A stretch of 24,892 bases of DNA from Alphaproteobacteria bacterium. Lineage in GTDB: Bacteria > Pseudomonadota > Alphaproteobacteria > Micropepsales > Micropepsaceae. Location of the stretch: assembly GCA_003131925.1 (NCBI GenBank), contig PKWC01000111.1:1-24892 (forward strand), written 5' to 3'. Shown in pieces: positions 16,080 to 23,720 of the stretch. Under the pieces are notes generated by a model. It ran no database searches. It was not told the DNA's origin and saw nothing but the letters and a program-made list of their open reading frames with translations. Made by a program: the position numbers and the translations under genes. Within the stretch, counting starts at the first letter, position 1. Each line of letters begins with the position of its first letter.

Positions 16080-18749
16080 TCAGGGCCAAAATCTAGCCCA
16101 AACCGGCGAGGGAGTCAAGTATATAATTCCCTTTGCTAACCGTTCGATTGCACTGCGCAAAGCATGCCCGGCTTCATGATAATGGCTCCACGCTTTGCTC
16201 GCCGCGATCAGCTTCGGCGCCGTGCGGATCGTAAAGCGTTTGGGGTCGAGTCCGGATTTCACGGACGACCAGGCGAGCGGCATGGAAACCGGTGCGCCAG
16301 GCCTTGCGCGGGGCGAAAGCGGCGCCACGGCGGTCGCCGTCCGGTCGTTGCGCAGATAGTCGAGGAAGATGCGCCCGCGGCGCTCCTTCTTCGCCATATT
16401 GAGGACATAGAGCTTGGGGCTGTCCTGGGCCATCTGTGCACACACCTCGCGCGCAAACGCCTTGGCTTCGGGCCAACCAGTTCCCTTGGCGGCGCGCGCA
16501 AGCGGGGTCACCACGTGAAGACCTTTGCCTCCGGTCGTCTTGCAAAAGGCGACGAGGCCAAGCTTTTCGAGCCGTTCCTTGATCTCGAGTGCCGCTGCGA
16601 TGACGGCCTTGAACGCGACGCTCGGATCGGGATCGAGATCGAAAACGAGCCGCCCCGGCACATCGGGCCGGCCTGTGGCACAATTCCACGGATGCAATTC
16701 GACGGCCGCCAGCTGCGCCGCCGCGGCGAGAGCTTCGATGCGGTTGATCTCGAGATAGGGTTGGCGATCGCCTGATACCGTGACTTCATCGAGCAGGCTC
16801 GACATTCCTTTCATCGCGTGGCGCTGAAAGAAGTGCTGTCCCTCGATGCCGTCTGGCGCGCGCACGATGGAGCAGGGTCGCCCCGTGATATGCGGCATGA
16901 GCCATTCGCCCACGCTTTCGAAATAATGCGCGAGGTCAAGCTTGGTGAACGCGCGCTCTTTTCCTTCGGCAGGCCACAGCGGCTTGTCGGGGTGCGATAT
17001 GGCGACGTTCATCACCCGGGGTTCACCGGAACGCGCGGGGCCTGCCGCGCGCGACTTCCGCGACATGGGTTCCGCGAGCTTAGCGTCCGCGGGCTTTGAC
17101 GCGCGCTCCGCTCTGACTTCACGCGCCGGTTTGTCTTCTCGCAGACCCTTGTACGAAGCTTGGCGCACCTGTCCGTCTCCCGTCCATCCCGCGAACTCGA
17201 TCTCGGCGACGAGCTCCGGTTTGACCCAATGCATATTTGGTCCAGGTCGCAGGGCATCGTCGTCGGCAAACGGGCTTTTCTTGCTGGCGAGCGTCTTAAG
17301 CCGCTTCACCAGAGGTTCGAGCTTTTCGCGCGAAAAACCCGTGCCGACGCGGCCGACAGAGACGAGTTGCCTGCCGCGATAGACGCCGGCCAGCAAAGAA
17401 CGGAACTGCCCGTTCGTATCCGTCCAGCCGCCGATCACCACTTCATGTCCGCCGCGGCATTTCGTTTTCGTCCACTGGCCGGCGCGCCCTGACAGGTAGG
17501 GATCCGAAAGACGCTTCGAGACGATGCCCTCGAGCGACATGCGGCAGGCCGACCGGACGACCGCGTCTCCGGCGCCTCGCAAATGCTCGACATAGCGAAT
17601 CTGGCCGCGGGAATTTTTCCCGAGAAGTTCCTGCAGGCGCGACTTGCGGTTTTCGAGCGAGAGGCCGCGCAGATCATCGCGTCCTGCGAACAACAGATCG
17701 AACGCAAAATAGATCAGACGCTCGCTTCTGCCTTCGGAGAGCGCGGCCTGAAGAGCGGCGAAATCGGGTAAACCGCGATCGTCCAGAGCAACCACTTCTC
17801 CGTCGATGATGCAATCGGGAAGGCGCGCGGCTGATTCTGCGACGGCTTCGAATTTCCCAGTCCAGTCGAGGCCCTTACGCGTGCGAAGGGCGGCTTCGCC
17901 ATGCTCGACGCGCAATTGGATCCGGTAGCCGTCGAACTTGACTTCGCGCACCCAGTCCGCACCCGAAGGCGCGCGCTCGGAAACTGTGCAGAGTTGAGGC
18001 GCGATGAATTGGGGCATGCGCGAAGCTATGCGTGCCGGCACAGGCTTCGCCTTGCTTGCCGGCGTCGCAGCCCGCTTCGCCATTTCGCGCGGCGCCCCGG
18101 CCGAGCGCCACACTGCGTCGGCCTTGGCGGATTTGCGCGACTTGCGCATGAAGGGCACCGGTCCTCGTCCTTTTCCTGCGGCAATCGCCGCCATCGTGCG
18201 GCCCGACGCGACCGAGCGGTCCTTTGCAAGCAGCGCATCGCGGTCGTTGTCGTGCTCGGTGCCGTCGCGGTGCTTGATGAGAAGCCAGTTGTTCCGGCCC
18301 CTCTCCTTCTGGCGCATGCGCACCAGAACCCAACCACCTTCGAGCTTCTTTCCCGCAAGCACGAATTTGAGATCACCCTTCCCAAGTTGCGTCTCGGCAC
18401 TCGCTGTGCCTTCCGGCGCCCAATAGCCGCGGTCCCACAGCATAACGGTCCCGCCGCCATATTGACCTTTCGGAATCGTACCCTCGAAATCGCCATAGTC
18501 GAGCGGATGGTCCTCGACCTCGACCGCAAGCCTGCGCTCACGGGGATCGAGTGATGGCCCTTTCGTCACCGCCCAAGATTTGAAAACCCCGTCCAGCTCG
18601 AGCCGGAAGTCGTAGTGCAGGCGGCGCGCATCGTGCTTCTGGACGACGAAACGCACCTGTTGCGAAGCTGCAACCTTCGCATCGCCGCTCGGTTCGGCGG
18701 TCTGCGAGAAATCGCGCTTGGCCTTGTATTTGGTGAGCTTCTTCGGCAT
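16080..18749 (-). CDS. ligD: NHEJ DNA ligase D, C-terminus altered by IS insertion
   Basis: The 889-residue product has the three LigD activities in order. The 3'-phosphoesterase domain is at about 32-165 (FVVQKHDARRLHYDFRLELD, FEGTIPKGQYGGGTV). The ATP-dependent ligase domain is at about 250-550, with nucleotidyl lysine K271 in EVKFDGYR. The primase-like polymerase domain runs from about 590 (ISHPDKPLWP, VFDLDPDP metal site, KTTGGKGLHVVTPL). It repairs double-strand breaks together with Ku; no ku gene is in the window. ATG 18749 has GGAG eight bases upstream; an in-frame TTG exists at 18767. The last 16 residues after AIERLAK are read from the IS end; the uninterrupted gene would have ended LAKH at 874 residues. 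Since the conserved domains are untouched, activity is probably kept. Confidence 0.97.
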   Translation of the reverse strand: MPKKLTKYKAKRDFSQTAEPSGDAKVAASQQVRFVVQKHDARRLHYDFRLELDGVFKSWAVTKGPSLDPRERRLAVEVEDHPLDYGDFEGTIPKGQYGGGTVMLWDRGYWAPEGTASAETQLGKGDLKFVLAGKKLEGGWVLVRMRQKERGRNNWLLIKHRDGTEHDNDRDALLAKDRSVASGRTMAAIAAGKGRGPVPFMRKSRKSAKADAVWRSAGAPREMAKRAATPASKAKPVPARIASRMPQFIAPQLCTVSERAPSGADWVREVKFDGYRIQLRVEHGEAALRTRKGLDWTGKFEAVAESAARLPDCIIDGEVVALDDRGLPDFAALQAALSEGRSERLIYFAFDLLFAGRDDLRGLSLENRKSRLQELLGKNSRGQIRYVEHLRGAGDAVVRSACRMSLEGIVSKRLSDPYLSGRAGQWTKTKCRGGHEVVIGGWTDTNGQFRSLLAGVYRGRQLVSVGRVGTGFSREKLEPLVKRLKTLASKKSPFADDDALRPGPNMHWVKPELVAEIEFAGWTGDGQVRQASYKGLREDKPAREVRAERASKPADAKLAEPMSRKSRAAGPARSGEPRVMNVAISHPDKPLWPAEGKERAFTKLDLAHYFESVGEWLMPHITGRPCSIVRAPDGIEGQHFFQRHAMKGMSSLLDEVTVSGDRQPYLEINRIEALAAAAQLAAVELHPWNCATGRPDVPGRLVFDLDPDPSVAFKAVIAAALEIKERLEKLGLVAFCKTTGGKGLHVVTPLARAAKGTGWPEAKAFAREVCAQMAQDSPKLYVLNMAKKERRGRIFLDYLRNDRTATAVAPLSPRARPGAPVSMPLAWSSVKSGLDPKRFTIRTAPKLIAASKAWSHYHEAGHALRSAIERLAKGIIYLTPSPVWARFWP
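16103..16131 (-). repeat. Right terminal inverted repeat of the IS1595 element
   Basis: Its reverse complement aligns with 14017-14045 at 24 of 29 positions. It also encodes part of the new C-terminal tail of LigD and precedes the transposase start by about 40 bases. Confidence 0.93.
16132..16139. repeat. Target-site duplication, right copy (TTTGCTAA)
   Basis: Identical to 14009-14016. On the minus strand it encodes Leu-Ala and the first two bases of a Lys codon at the end of ligD. Confidence 0.95.
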
Positions 18750-18825
18750 CGGCGGCTCTCCGGACAAAGCCGCAATGCCCGGCGGCGTCCGGAGGTTCCG
18801 TGCGCGTGGGACCGTATGAAAGATT

Positions 18826-18852
18826 CAGCGCAGAGGACGCAGAGGTTGCGGG
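18826..18852 (+). repeat. Partial copy of the CGCGGAG-type dispersed repeat
   Basis: TTCAGCGCAGAGGACGCAGA and the following GGTTGCGG resemble the left arm of the hairpin at 20452-20520 (TTCACGCGGAGCCGCGGAGG, then TCGCGG). It lies in the 208-base gap between ligD and the serine hydrolase gene. Confidence 0.5.
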
Positions 18853-18854
18853 CC

Positions 18855-18920
18855 ACCTTCGCTAAAGCTACGGCGAGTCAGGCGGCTCATTTGGTCCGCC
18901 GAAGCCTTGGCGTAGGCGGA
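18855..18920. repeat. Imperfect inverted repeat (hairpin), second dispersed-repeat type
   Basis: CTTCGCTAAAGCTACGGCG (18857-18875) pairs with the reverse complement of CGCCGAAGCCTTGGCGTAG (18897-18915) at 15 of 19 positions, leaving a 21-base GC-rich loop that includes GGCGG and TCCGCC. It looks like a REP-like or mobile-palindrome unit abutting the partial repeat at 18826. It lies downstream of the serine hydrolase and upstream of ligD, so it could act as an intercistronic RNA structure. Confidence 0.6.
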
Positions 18921-18957
18921 AGAACGCCGAGGAAAATCGCGCGGATCAGTTCGGTTT

Positions 18958-20247
18958 CTACCGATTGGCGGCGACGATCAGCGCGTGACCGGCTCTGTGT
19001 CTGAGGCGCATGGACAGGCTCGCGAGAGAGGGCGTGCCTGCTGCTTCGGCCACGAGCGTAACAAGGCGTGTATTGGCTTCAGGGTTCGCAGCCAGGGCGC
19101 CGTCGGATTTCGGAGCGGCCGCAATCATCCTGGCAACTTCGTTTGCGTCGAAGCCACCGCCGGTCGTTACCTCGACCATATCGAGGCTGGGAATCACCGT
19201 GATGCGCTGTCCGAATGAGCCATTGGCCTCGAAATCCACCGGGGTATGGCCGGGATAAAGCCACATGCCATATCCGTATTCGATGCCGGGCTGCACGCTC
19301 GCATGGCTCGTTAGCGCCTCGGCAAGATATTCTGCCGGCACCACCTGCCTGTTCCCCCACCTCCCATTGTGCAGCCAGAGATAGCCGAGCTTCGCCATGT
19401 CGCGGGGCTGAAGCATGAGATCGCCCCAGCCATGCGATACGCGGTCCCCGTCGGTGGACCACGACACGCGCGTGATGCCGAGTGGCGCGAACAGTTCCCG
19501 GCGGGCGAATTCGAATGCGCTCGTGCCCGTTGTCTTCGTGAGTACGGCGGACACCACTTCGCTGTTGCCGCCGCAATAATCGAAAACGGTGCCGGGATCG
19601 GCTTCGATCGGCCGGTCCAGCATGAAAGCCGCAAGGTGGCGGCTGCGCAGCATCTGCTGCAGCAGGGATTCGCCTCCGTCGGGGCGGCAATCGAGCCCGG
19701 AGGTCATGCTCAGGAGATGGGCGAGGGTGATCTGCGGCTTCCGCGGATCGTCGCCCGTTCCCGCAGACAGGAGCGCATACACCGGCGTATCGACGCCGGG
19801 GAGTTCGTGCGTGGCCTGGGCGATGCCGACAAGCATGGAGGTGACGCTTTTCGTCACCGAATAGACATTGTGCGTCCTGCCATCGGCGAAGGGACGGAAA
19901 TAGCTGTCCAGCACGATCCTGCCGTGACGCACGATCAGCAGGCTGTGAATGGGTATCCGGTGCGCATGGATTTGGACGAGGGCGTTGGCCAGAGTTGCAG
20001 AGTCGATACCCTGGGCCTCGGGCGTGGAGACTGGCCAGCCGTCGGTCGGCCAGGAGATATCGTCGCCTGCGTTGGATAGCGGGACCGCCGCGATGGCGGC
20101 GCGCGGGTCCACCGACGCGAGACGTTGAAGCGCGGAAGCTTCCGAACCGGCCGCCGGCAGGGCGTTGGCGAGCAAACCCGCAACGAGCGCGGCGCACGAC
20201 CACAACGCGCGCGCGCGAGGCGGCGCACGACATCCTCTCGTCGGCAT
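18958..20247 (-). CDS. Serine hydrolase of the beta-lactamase / penicillin-binding-protein-like family, exported
   Basis: The 429-residue product begins with an arginine-rich N-terminus and a hydrophobic signal segment (about 14-34, ending near PAAGS). The catalytic motif S130-x-x-K133 is in HNVYSVTKSV, the second motif Y224-C-G is in FDYCGGNSE, and HLLSMTSGLDC (178-187) is typical of class C-like (PF00144) esterases and peptidases. A third-motif-like segment is GSFGQRITV near the C-terminus. It should act in the periplasm; the substrate (ester, peptide or beta-lactam) cannot be told. ATG 20247 has AAGGGA four bases upstream; the frame continues to 20325 without a better start. It lies between two repeat clusters and upstream of ligD. 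Confidence 0.92.
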   Translation of the reverse strand: MPTRGCRAPPRARALWSCAALVAGLLANALPAAGSEASALQRLASVDPRAAIAAVPLSNAGDDISWPTDGWPVSTPEAQGIDSATLANALVQIHAHRIPIHSLLIVRHGRIVLDSYFRPFADGRTHNVYSVTKSVTSMLVGIAQATHELPGVDTPVYALLSAGTGDDPRKPQITLAHLLSMTSGLDCRPDGGESLLQQMLRSRHLAAFMLDRPIEADPGTVFDYCGGNSEVVSAVLTKTTGTSAFEFARRELFAPLGITRVSWSTDGDRVSHGWGDLMLQPRDMAKLGYLWLHNGRWGNRQVVPAEYLAEALTSHASVQPGIEYGYGMWLYPGHTPVDFEANGSFGQRITVIPSLDMVEVTTGGGFDANEVARMIAAAPKSDGALAANPEANTRLVTLVAEAAGTPSLASLSMRLRHRAGHALIVAANR

Positions 20248-20894
20248 GGTGTCCCTTCGAATTCGCCCTTTCGGGCGGTACCCAGCGTCGCGGCCGCGAG
20301 AACAACGTCGTGGCGACCGCTGCAATCGGTTTTAGGGCCGCGCGCTTTACCGATGGTGAAAAAATTGGTTCGAAGGCGCTCGTAACGCGGTAAAAAATTC
20401 CTTGCCGCGCTGAGGCTAGCCGAAACGCAGCGCCCCGTTGCGCGCGCAAATGGTTCACGCGGAGCCGCGGAGGTCGCGGAGAAGAGTAAGTGAACCACAG
20501 AGGCACGGAGGACACGGAGAAAAAGGATCGCGCGGGATGGTCGGGTTTAACCCGACCACGTGTGCGCGCAAAGTCTTCCTCAGTGCCCTCTGTGTTGAAT
20601 CTCTTTTTTCCGCGAGCTCCGCGTCTCCGCGTGCCCACTCTTGATTCTGTTCACTGATTCCCGGACGGAGCCGGCGGCCAGCGTCAAGCCCGCAATGGAC
20701 GTGCCCCTCGTGACATAAGGCGGACTTACGATCGGGGCGGAAAAGAACACTCCCTTCACGCGGGAGTACGTCGAGTGCGTGGTGAAGGTAGATGTTGTAT
20801 CGCAAACGACGGCAAAATTCGTACTCGCGAATGCGAATCGCAGGCCACAAGAAATGCGATGAGGACCAGCGGCTGCAGATTGTCCCAAGCGGCC
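20248..20894. other. Long gap between serine hydrolase and TonB receptor genes
   Basis: The stretch of about 650 bases holds the large palindromic repeat at 20452-20650. The left part (20248-20450) would contain the promoter of the serine hydrolase gene but no convincing -35/-10 pair was picked. In the right part (20651-20894) I see no gene with a ribosome binding site or recognisable motif; an open frame on the minus strand (20580-20888) runs into the repeat and is not convincing. Confidence 0.6.
20452..20650. repeat. Large palindromic dispersed repeat with nested central palindrome
   Basis: The left arm (about 20452-20520) contains TTCACGCGGAGCCGCGGAGG and AACCACAGAGGCACGGAGGA. The reverse complement of the right arm (about 20575-20640) contains GCACGCGGAGACGCGGAGCT and TTCAACACAGAGGGCACTGA, so the arms are diverged inverted copies of each other. 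At the centre is a perfect 21-bp palindrome (20538-20558) with core GGTCGGGTT-T-AACCCGACC. No transposase-like ORF lies inside. The 'acagaggcac...gaggacac' type of sequence is a dispersed repeat I have seen in several bacterial genomes; that is memory, not a search. It may be a MITE-like or REP-like unit. Confidence 0.75.
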
Positions 20895-23147
20895 TCAAAA
20901 AGTTGCGCGCAGTCCGATCCACATGGCAAGAGGCGCAGCCGGGACGATGAAGCGCGGGTTGGTGAACTGCGGAAATGTGGCGTGACCGGTGGGATCGCCA
21001 TAGAGGCCGAATGTCGCGTAGTGCCGGTCGAAGATATTCTCGCCTTCGAGATAAAGCTGGAACCGTGACGACAGCTGATAATCCGCCTCCGCATTGAAGG
21101 TGACGTAGCCGGGCAGCGGTGACTGGATATTAGCTTCGTCTCCGCGGAGATATTGCGAAGATTCCGCGTGTGCGCCGAGGACGAGACGCAGCGCGGGTGA
21201 CGCCGCATAAGCCAGTGAAAGCTTGGCGGTGGAGCGTGGAATGTTCGCCAGGCGGTCGCCGGGTTTGACGAGGATATTCCCGTTTGCGTCTGCGGCAGGA
21301 TTATTGGGGCTCTGCTCTGCAAATGCCGACTCGAAGGTTGCATTCACATAGCCGTAACTTGCGCGGAGATCGAAGCGCTCCCATTTGGCAACGGCGGCAA
21401 TTTCCGCCCCCAGCCGTTGCGTCGTGCCGACATTCGCAAAATAGCCCGAGCCGATGGAGGGTCCGGAGCTTTCGAAAAGAATGTCGTCCTGGTTCCGGGT
21501 TCCGTAGATATCTGCGGACCAGTCCACCGAGACGACATCGAACCCGGTTTGACCCTTCGCGCCCATCTCCAGCGTTCGCGCGATGACCTGGCGCAAGGGC
21601 GGATCGGAAATGAAGCTGAGGGGGAAAAGACAAGGCTGCGCAGAATTGGCGCAACTGAGTTCCGCGGGCGTCGGAGTCCGGCTCGACTGTTCGAATTCGG
21701 CGTAGGCGGCTACTCCATCAGAAAACACCCAGCTCAACTCGGCAGCCGGGTTCAAGCCGGCATAGGCGTGACCGCCGGTGAGGGATGTCCCCAGCCGGTC
21801 TCTCAGATCGATGCGGTCCAATTGGAAACGGGCAGAAAGTTCGAGCGAGAGCGCGGCCGTAAGCGCGATCGTGTCCTGGGCGAACAGACCCTCATCGAAG
21901 GAGACGGCGCCCAGGCGGACATTCCAGTCGGGGCCGCCAAGATCGATTCCGATCGGTTGGGCCGTACTGCCGCCGTTCTGGAGAGTCAGATTGCCGAGCG
22001 CAGTGGTGGACCCAAATCCGGTCGTGGCGTAGTCGAACGAGTCGCCCAGGACAATTGAATTGCTGCGTCCCAGCAAAGAGCCGGAATGATCGACCTCCAG
22101 AGTTGCGCCGATCGCCGTCGTGGCGATCGTCTCCGCGCCTACAGTTCCGACTCCGCCGAGTTTCGAGGGAATCGGCACACCTGAGGTGGTTTGGAGCGGA
22201 TCGCCGTTGCTGTCGCACAGGATCGAGGGTTGGCCGGCGCAAGCCGAGAAGCCGGAAGCCTGCCCGTTTGCCGTCTGGATATGCGTTGCGCGTAGCCAGG
22301 AATTGCCGCGCAATATCGTCTGCACATCGAAATCGTATTCGCCGCGGGTCTGCAGGAGCAAGTCCGCATTGCGTGCCGTGTCGGGAATGGCGAATGCGGC
22401 ATGGACGTTGTCCTGCACCGGCACCGCGCCGTTCTCGTTGAGGAGATCGCTCGCCAAGGCAAGATCGACGCCGAAGCTTGCCTTCTGCGAACGCAGCGCG
22501 AAATCGCCGTAAGCCTGGTACAGCTTCGATGCGGAACTCCGCCGCCAGCCCGAATCGTCCACTGCGGAGACGCCAACGTAAAAGGCGTGGCTGTCCGTAT
22601 GATCCGCCATCTGTGCGACCGCAAGCGCGCGGCCGAAGGAACCGCCCGCCACATTGAGCTGCACGCCGGATGAGCTGTCGAAGCCGGGCTTCATGTCGAA
22701 CACGATCGCGCCGCCCAGGGCATTGAGGCCAAAGAGCGGATCGGAGCCTGGAACCACATCGACGCGGGCGATGGCGAACGATGGCATCAGGTCCCAGAGC
22801 ACCGTATCGCCGAAGCGCTGATTGATGCGGGTACCGTTCTGATAGACCGCAAGCCCTTCCGGCGTGCCGAGGACGGGCGAGGCGTCGAAGCCGCGGAAGT
22901 AAAGGTCTTCCTGAAAGGGCGAAGATTCCGTGTCGGAAAGGAAAACCGACGCGACCTGATCGTTCACGAGGTCGGATGCCGTAAGGGCATGCGAAGAGGC
23001 AACTTCGTCCGGGCCAATCTGGCGCGCGTCCGCCGGTGACGTTCCGATGACCAGCACGCTCTCGACGTCATCGCCCGCCTGCGCCGCAGTGACGTTGAAG
23101 ACGGCAACCGACCCCGACAGCAGGACAAGACAGAACTGCGCACGCAA
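20895..23147 (-). CDS. TonB-dependent outer membrane receptor
   Basis: The 750-residue product has a signal peptide (1-25, ending near TAAQAG), a TonB-box-like ESVLVIG at about 29-35, a plug domain (about 45-165, with YFRGFDASPVLGTPEGLAVY and VDVVPGSDPLFGLNALGGAI), and a long beta-barrel. The barrel has the family's late motifs EFEQSSRTPTPAEL and LYLEGENIFDRHYATFG and ends in the outer-membrane-type phenylalanine (GLRATF). It takes up an unidentified ligand (siderophore, cofactor or carbohydrate) with energy from TonB-ExbBD. Start codon is TTG 23147, chosen because the signal peptide follows directly; no ATG is available before the mature protein and the ribosome binding site is weak. It starts 14 bases after the stop of the small GloVer remnant, so the two may share a transcript. 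Confidence 0.93.
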   Translation of the reverse strand: MRAQFCLVLLSGSVAVFNVTAAQAGDDVESVLVIGTSPADARQIGPDEVASSHALTASDLVNDQVASVFLSDTESSPFQEDLYFRGFDASPVLGTPEGLAVYQNGTRINQRFGDTVLWDLMPSFAIARVDVVPGSDPLFGLNALGGAIVFDMKPGFDSSSGVQLNVAGGSFGRALAVAQMADHTDSHAFYVGVSAVDDSGWRRSSASKLYQAYGDFALRSQKASFGVDLALASDLLNENGAVPVQDNVHAAFAIPDTARNADLLLQTRGEYDFDVQTILRGNSWLRATHIQTANGQASGFSACAGQPSILCDSNGDPLQTTSGVPIPSKLGGVGTVGAETIATTAIGATLEVDHSGSLLGRSNSIVLGDSFDYATTGFGSTTALGNLTLQNGGSTAQPIGIDLGGPDWNVRLGAVSFDEGLFAQDTIALTAALSLELSARFQLDRIDLRDRLGTSLTGGHAYAGLNPAAELSWVFSDGVAAYAEFEQSSRTPTPAELSCANSAQPCLFPLSFISDPPLRQVIARTLEMGAKGQTGFDVVSVDWSADIYGTRNQDDILFESSGPSIGSGYFANVGTTQRLGAEIAAVAKWERFDLRASYGYVNATFESAFAEQSPNNPAADANGNILVKPGDRLANIPRSTAKLSLAYAASPALRLVLGAHAESSQYLRGDEANIQSPLPGYVTFNAEADYQLSSRFQLYLEGENIFDRHYATFGLYGDPTGHATFPQFTNPRFIVPAAPLAMWIGLRATF

Positions 23148-23161
23148 TCGGGAGTTCGCTC

Positions 23162-23449
23162 TTAAGGGTCCAGGCGCCCGGTAAGGGAACGGAGCACCGT
23201 TTCGGTGCCGTCCGGCGCGAGCTTGATTACGACACCATAACTTCGAGCGCCGCCGTTCGCGGTCGCGCCGCGGAGGTTGCCCGCTGTGTCCTGGATCAGG
23301 CCAGGGAGGGGATCAGCGCCGGAGCTTCCGCCGGGGAAGGCGTAGAGAGCGCGAAAGCTTGTTGCGTGAGCGCCGCCAATTGGAACACCCATGATGAGTG
23401 CGGTAACCAGCAATCCACCCGCCAATGGGAGTCCGATGTGCTTTTCCAT
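23162..23449 (-). CDS. Short exported GloVer-repeat protein, probably truncated
   Basis: From ATG 23449 (GAGG eight bases upstream) the product has 95 residues: a signal peptide (1-28, LPLAGGLLVTALIMGVPIGG then AHA) and a little more than one repeat of the GloVer type (FRALYAFPGG, GLIQDTAGNLRGATANGGAR, VIKLAPDGTETVLRSLTG). Full proteins of this kind carry many such repeats, as does the divergent gene at 23721. The repeat wording KLAPDGTETVL is typical, so the frame is likely real, but the protein ends after the first unit. A truncation or deletion that joined the region to the TonB receptor gene is the simplest reading. A functional one-repeat protein is less likely but not excluded. Confidence 0.6.
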   Translation of the reverse strand: MEKHIGLPLAGGLLVTALIMGVPIGGAHATSFRALYAFPGGSSGADPLPGLIQDTAGNLRGATANGGARSYGVVIKLAPDGTETVLRSLTGRLDP

Positions 23450-23640
23450 TGAATTTGCCTCAAACCGCTGTGCGACTGGCGCCCGTTCACGATTTTGGAC
23501 GGACATTTCCCGTGCCAGCCACGCTACACCCATTCAAAGACAAAGGCTTAAGCAGAATTGCTCACGTCGACGGGCGCGAAAATAAATCAACCTCTCCAAT
23601 GCGTGTCGAAAACACCGGCAGCGGGCCAAGTCTCTGATTC

Positions 23641-23660
23641 GAGCCAATAGGCATTGGCTC
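23641..23660. promoter_or_regulatory. Perfect 8-bp-arm inverted repeat upstream of GloVer gene
   Basis: GAGCCAAT and ATTGGCTC flank a four-base AGGC loop. It lies 61-80 bases upstream of the ATG at 23721 and within the 271-base divergent intergenic region (23450-23720). No U tract follows on either strand, so an operator is more likely than a terminator. Confidence 0.4.
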
Positions 23661-23720
23661 CGGACGCAGTAAGGGTGTAACGTTGCCTGACCAGCGTTCT
23701 TGCTGCACGCGGTTTTCCGA

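Larger units (their letters stand above)
14017..16131 (-). mobile_element. IS1595-family insertion sequence with passenger gene, complete (2115 bp)
   Basis: Both ends are defined by the sequence: inverted repeats beginning GGGAATTATATA, each bordered by the 8-bp duplication TTTGCTAA. Inside, all on the minus strand, are a full transposase gene (15147-16064), a 54-codon basic ORF coupled to it (14986-15150), and a 273-codon membrane protein gene (14052-14873). The passenger stretch is visibly richer in A+T than the host genes, consistent with transfer. The perfect duplication and uninterrupted transposase frame suggest a recent, possibly still active insertion. It landed in the last codons of ligD, between ligD and the desaturase gene. 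Passenger-carrying members are known in the IS1595 family. Confidence 0.95.

Noticed and set aside
20580..20888. 102-codon open frame on the minus strand downstream of the TonB receptor gene
   Set aside because: No ribosome binding site or recognised motif, and its 3' part runs into the palindromic repeat; it may be a decayed fragment but cannot be supported.
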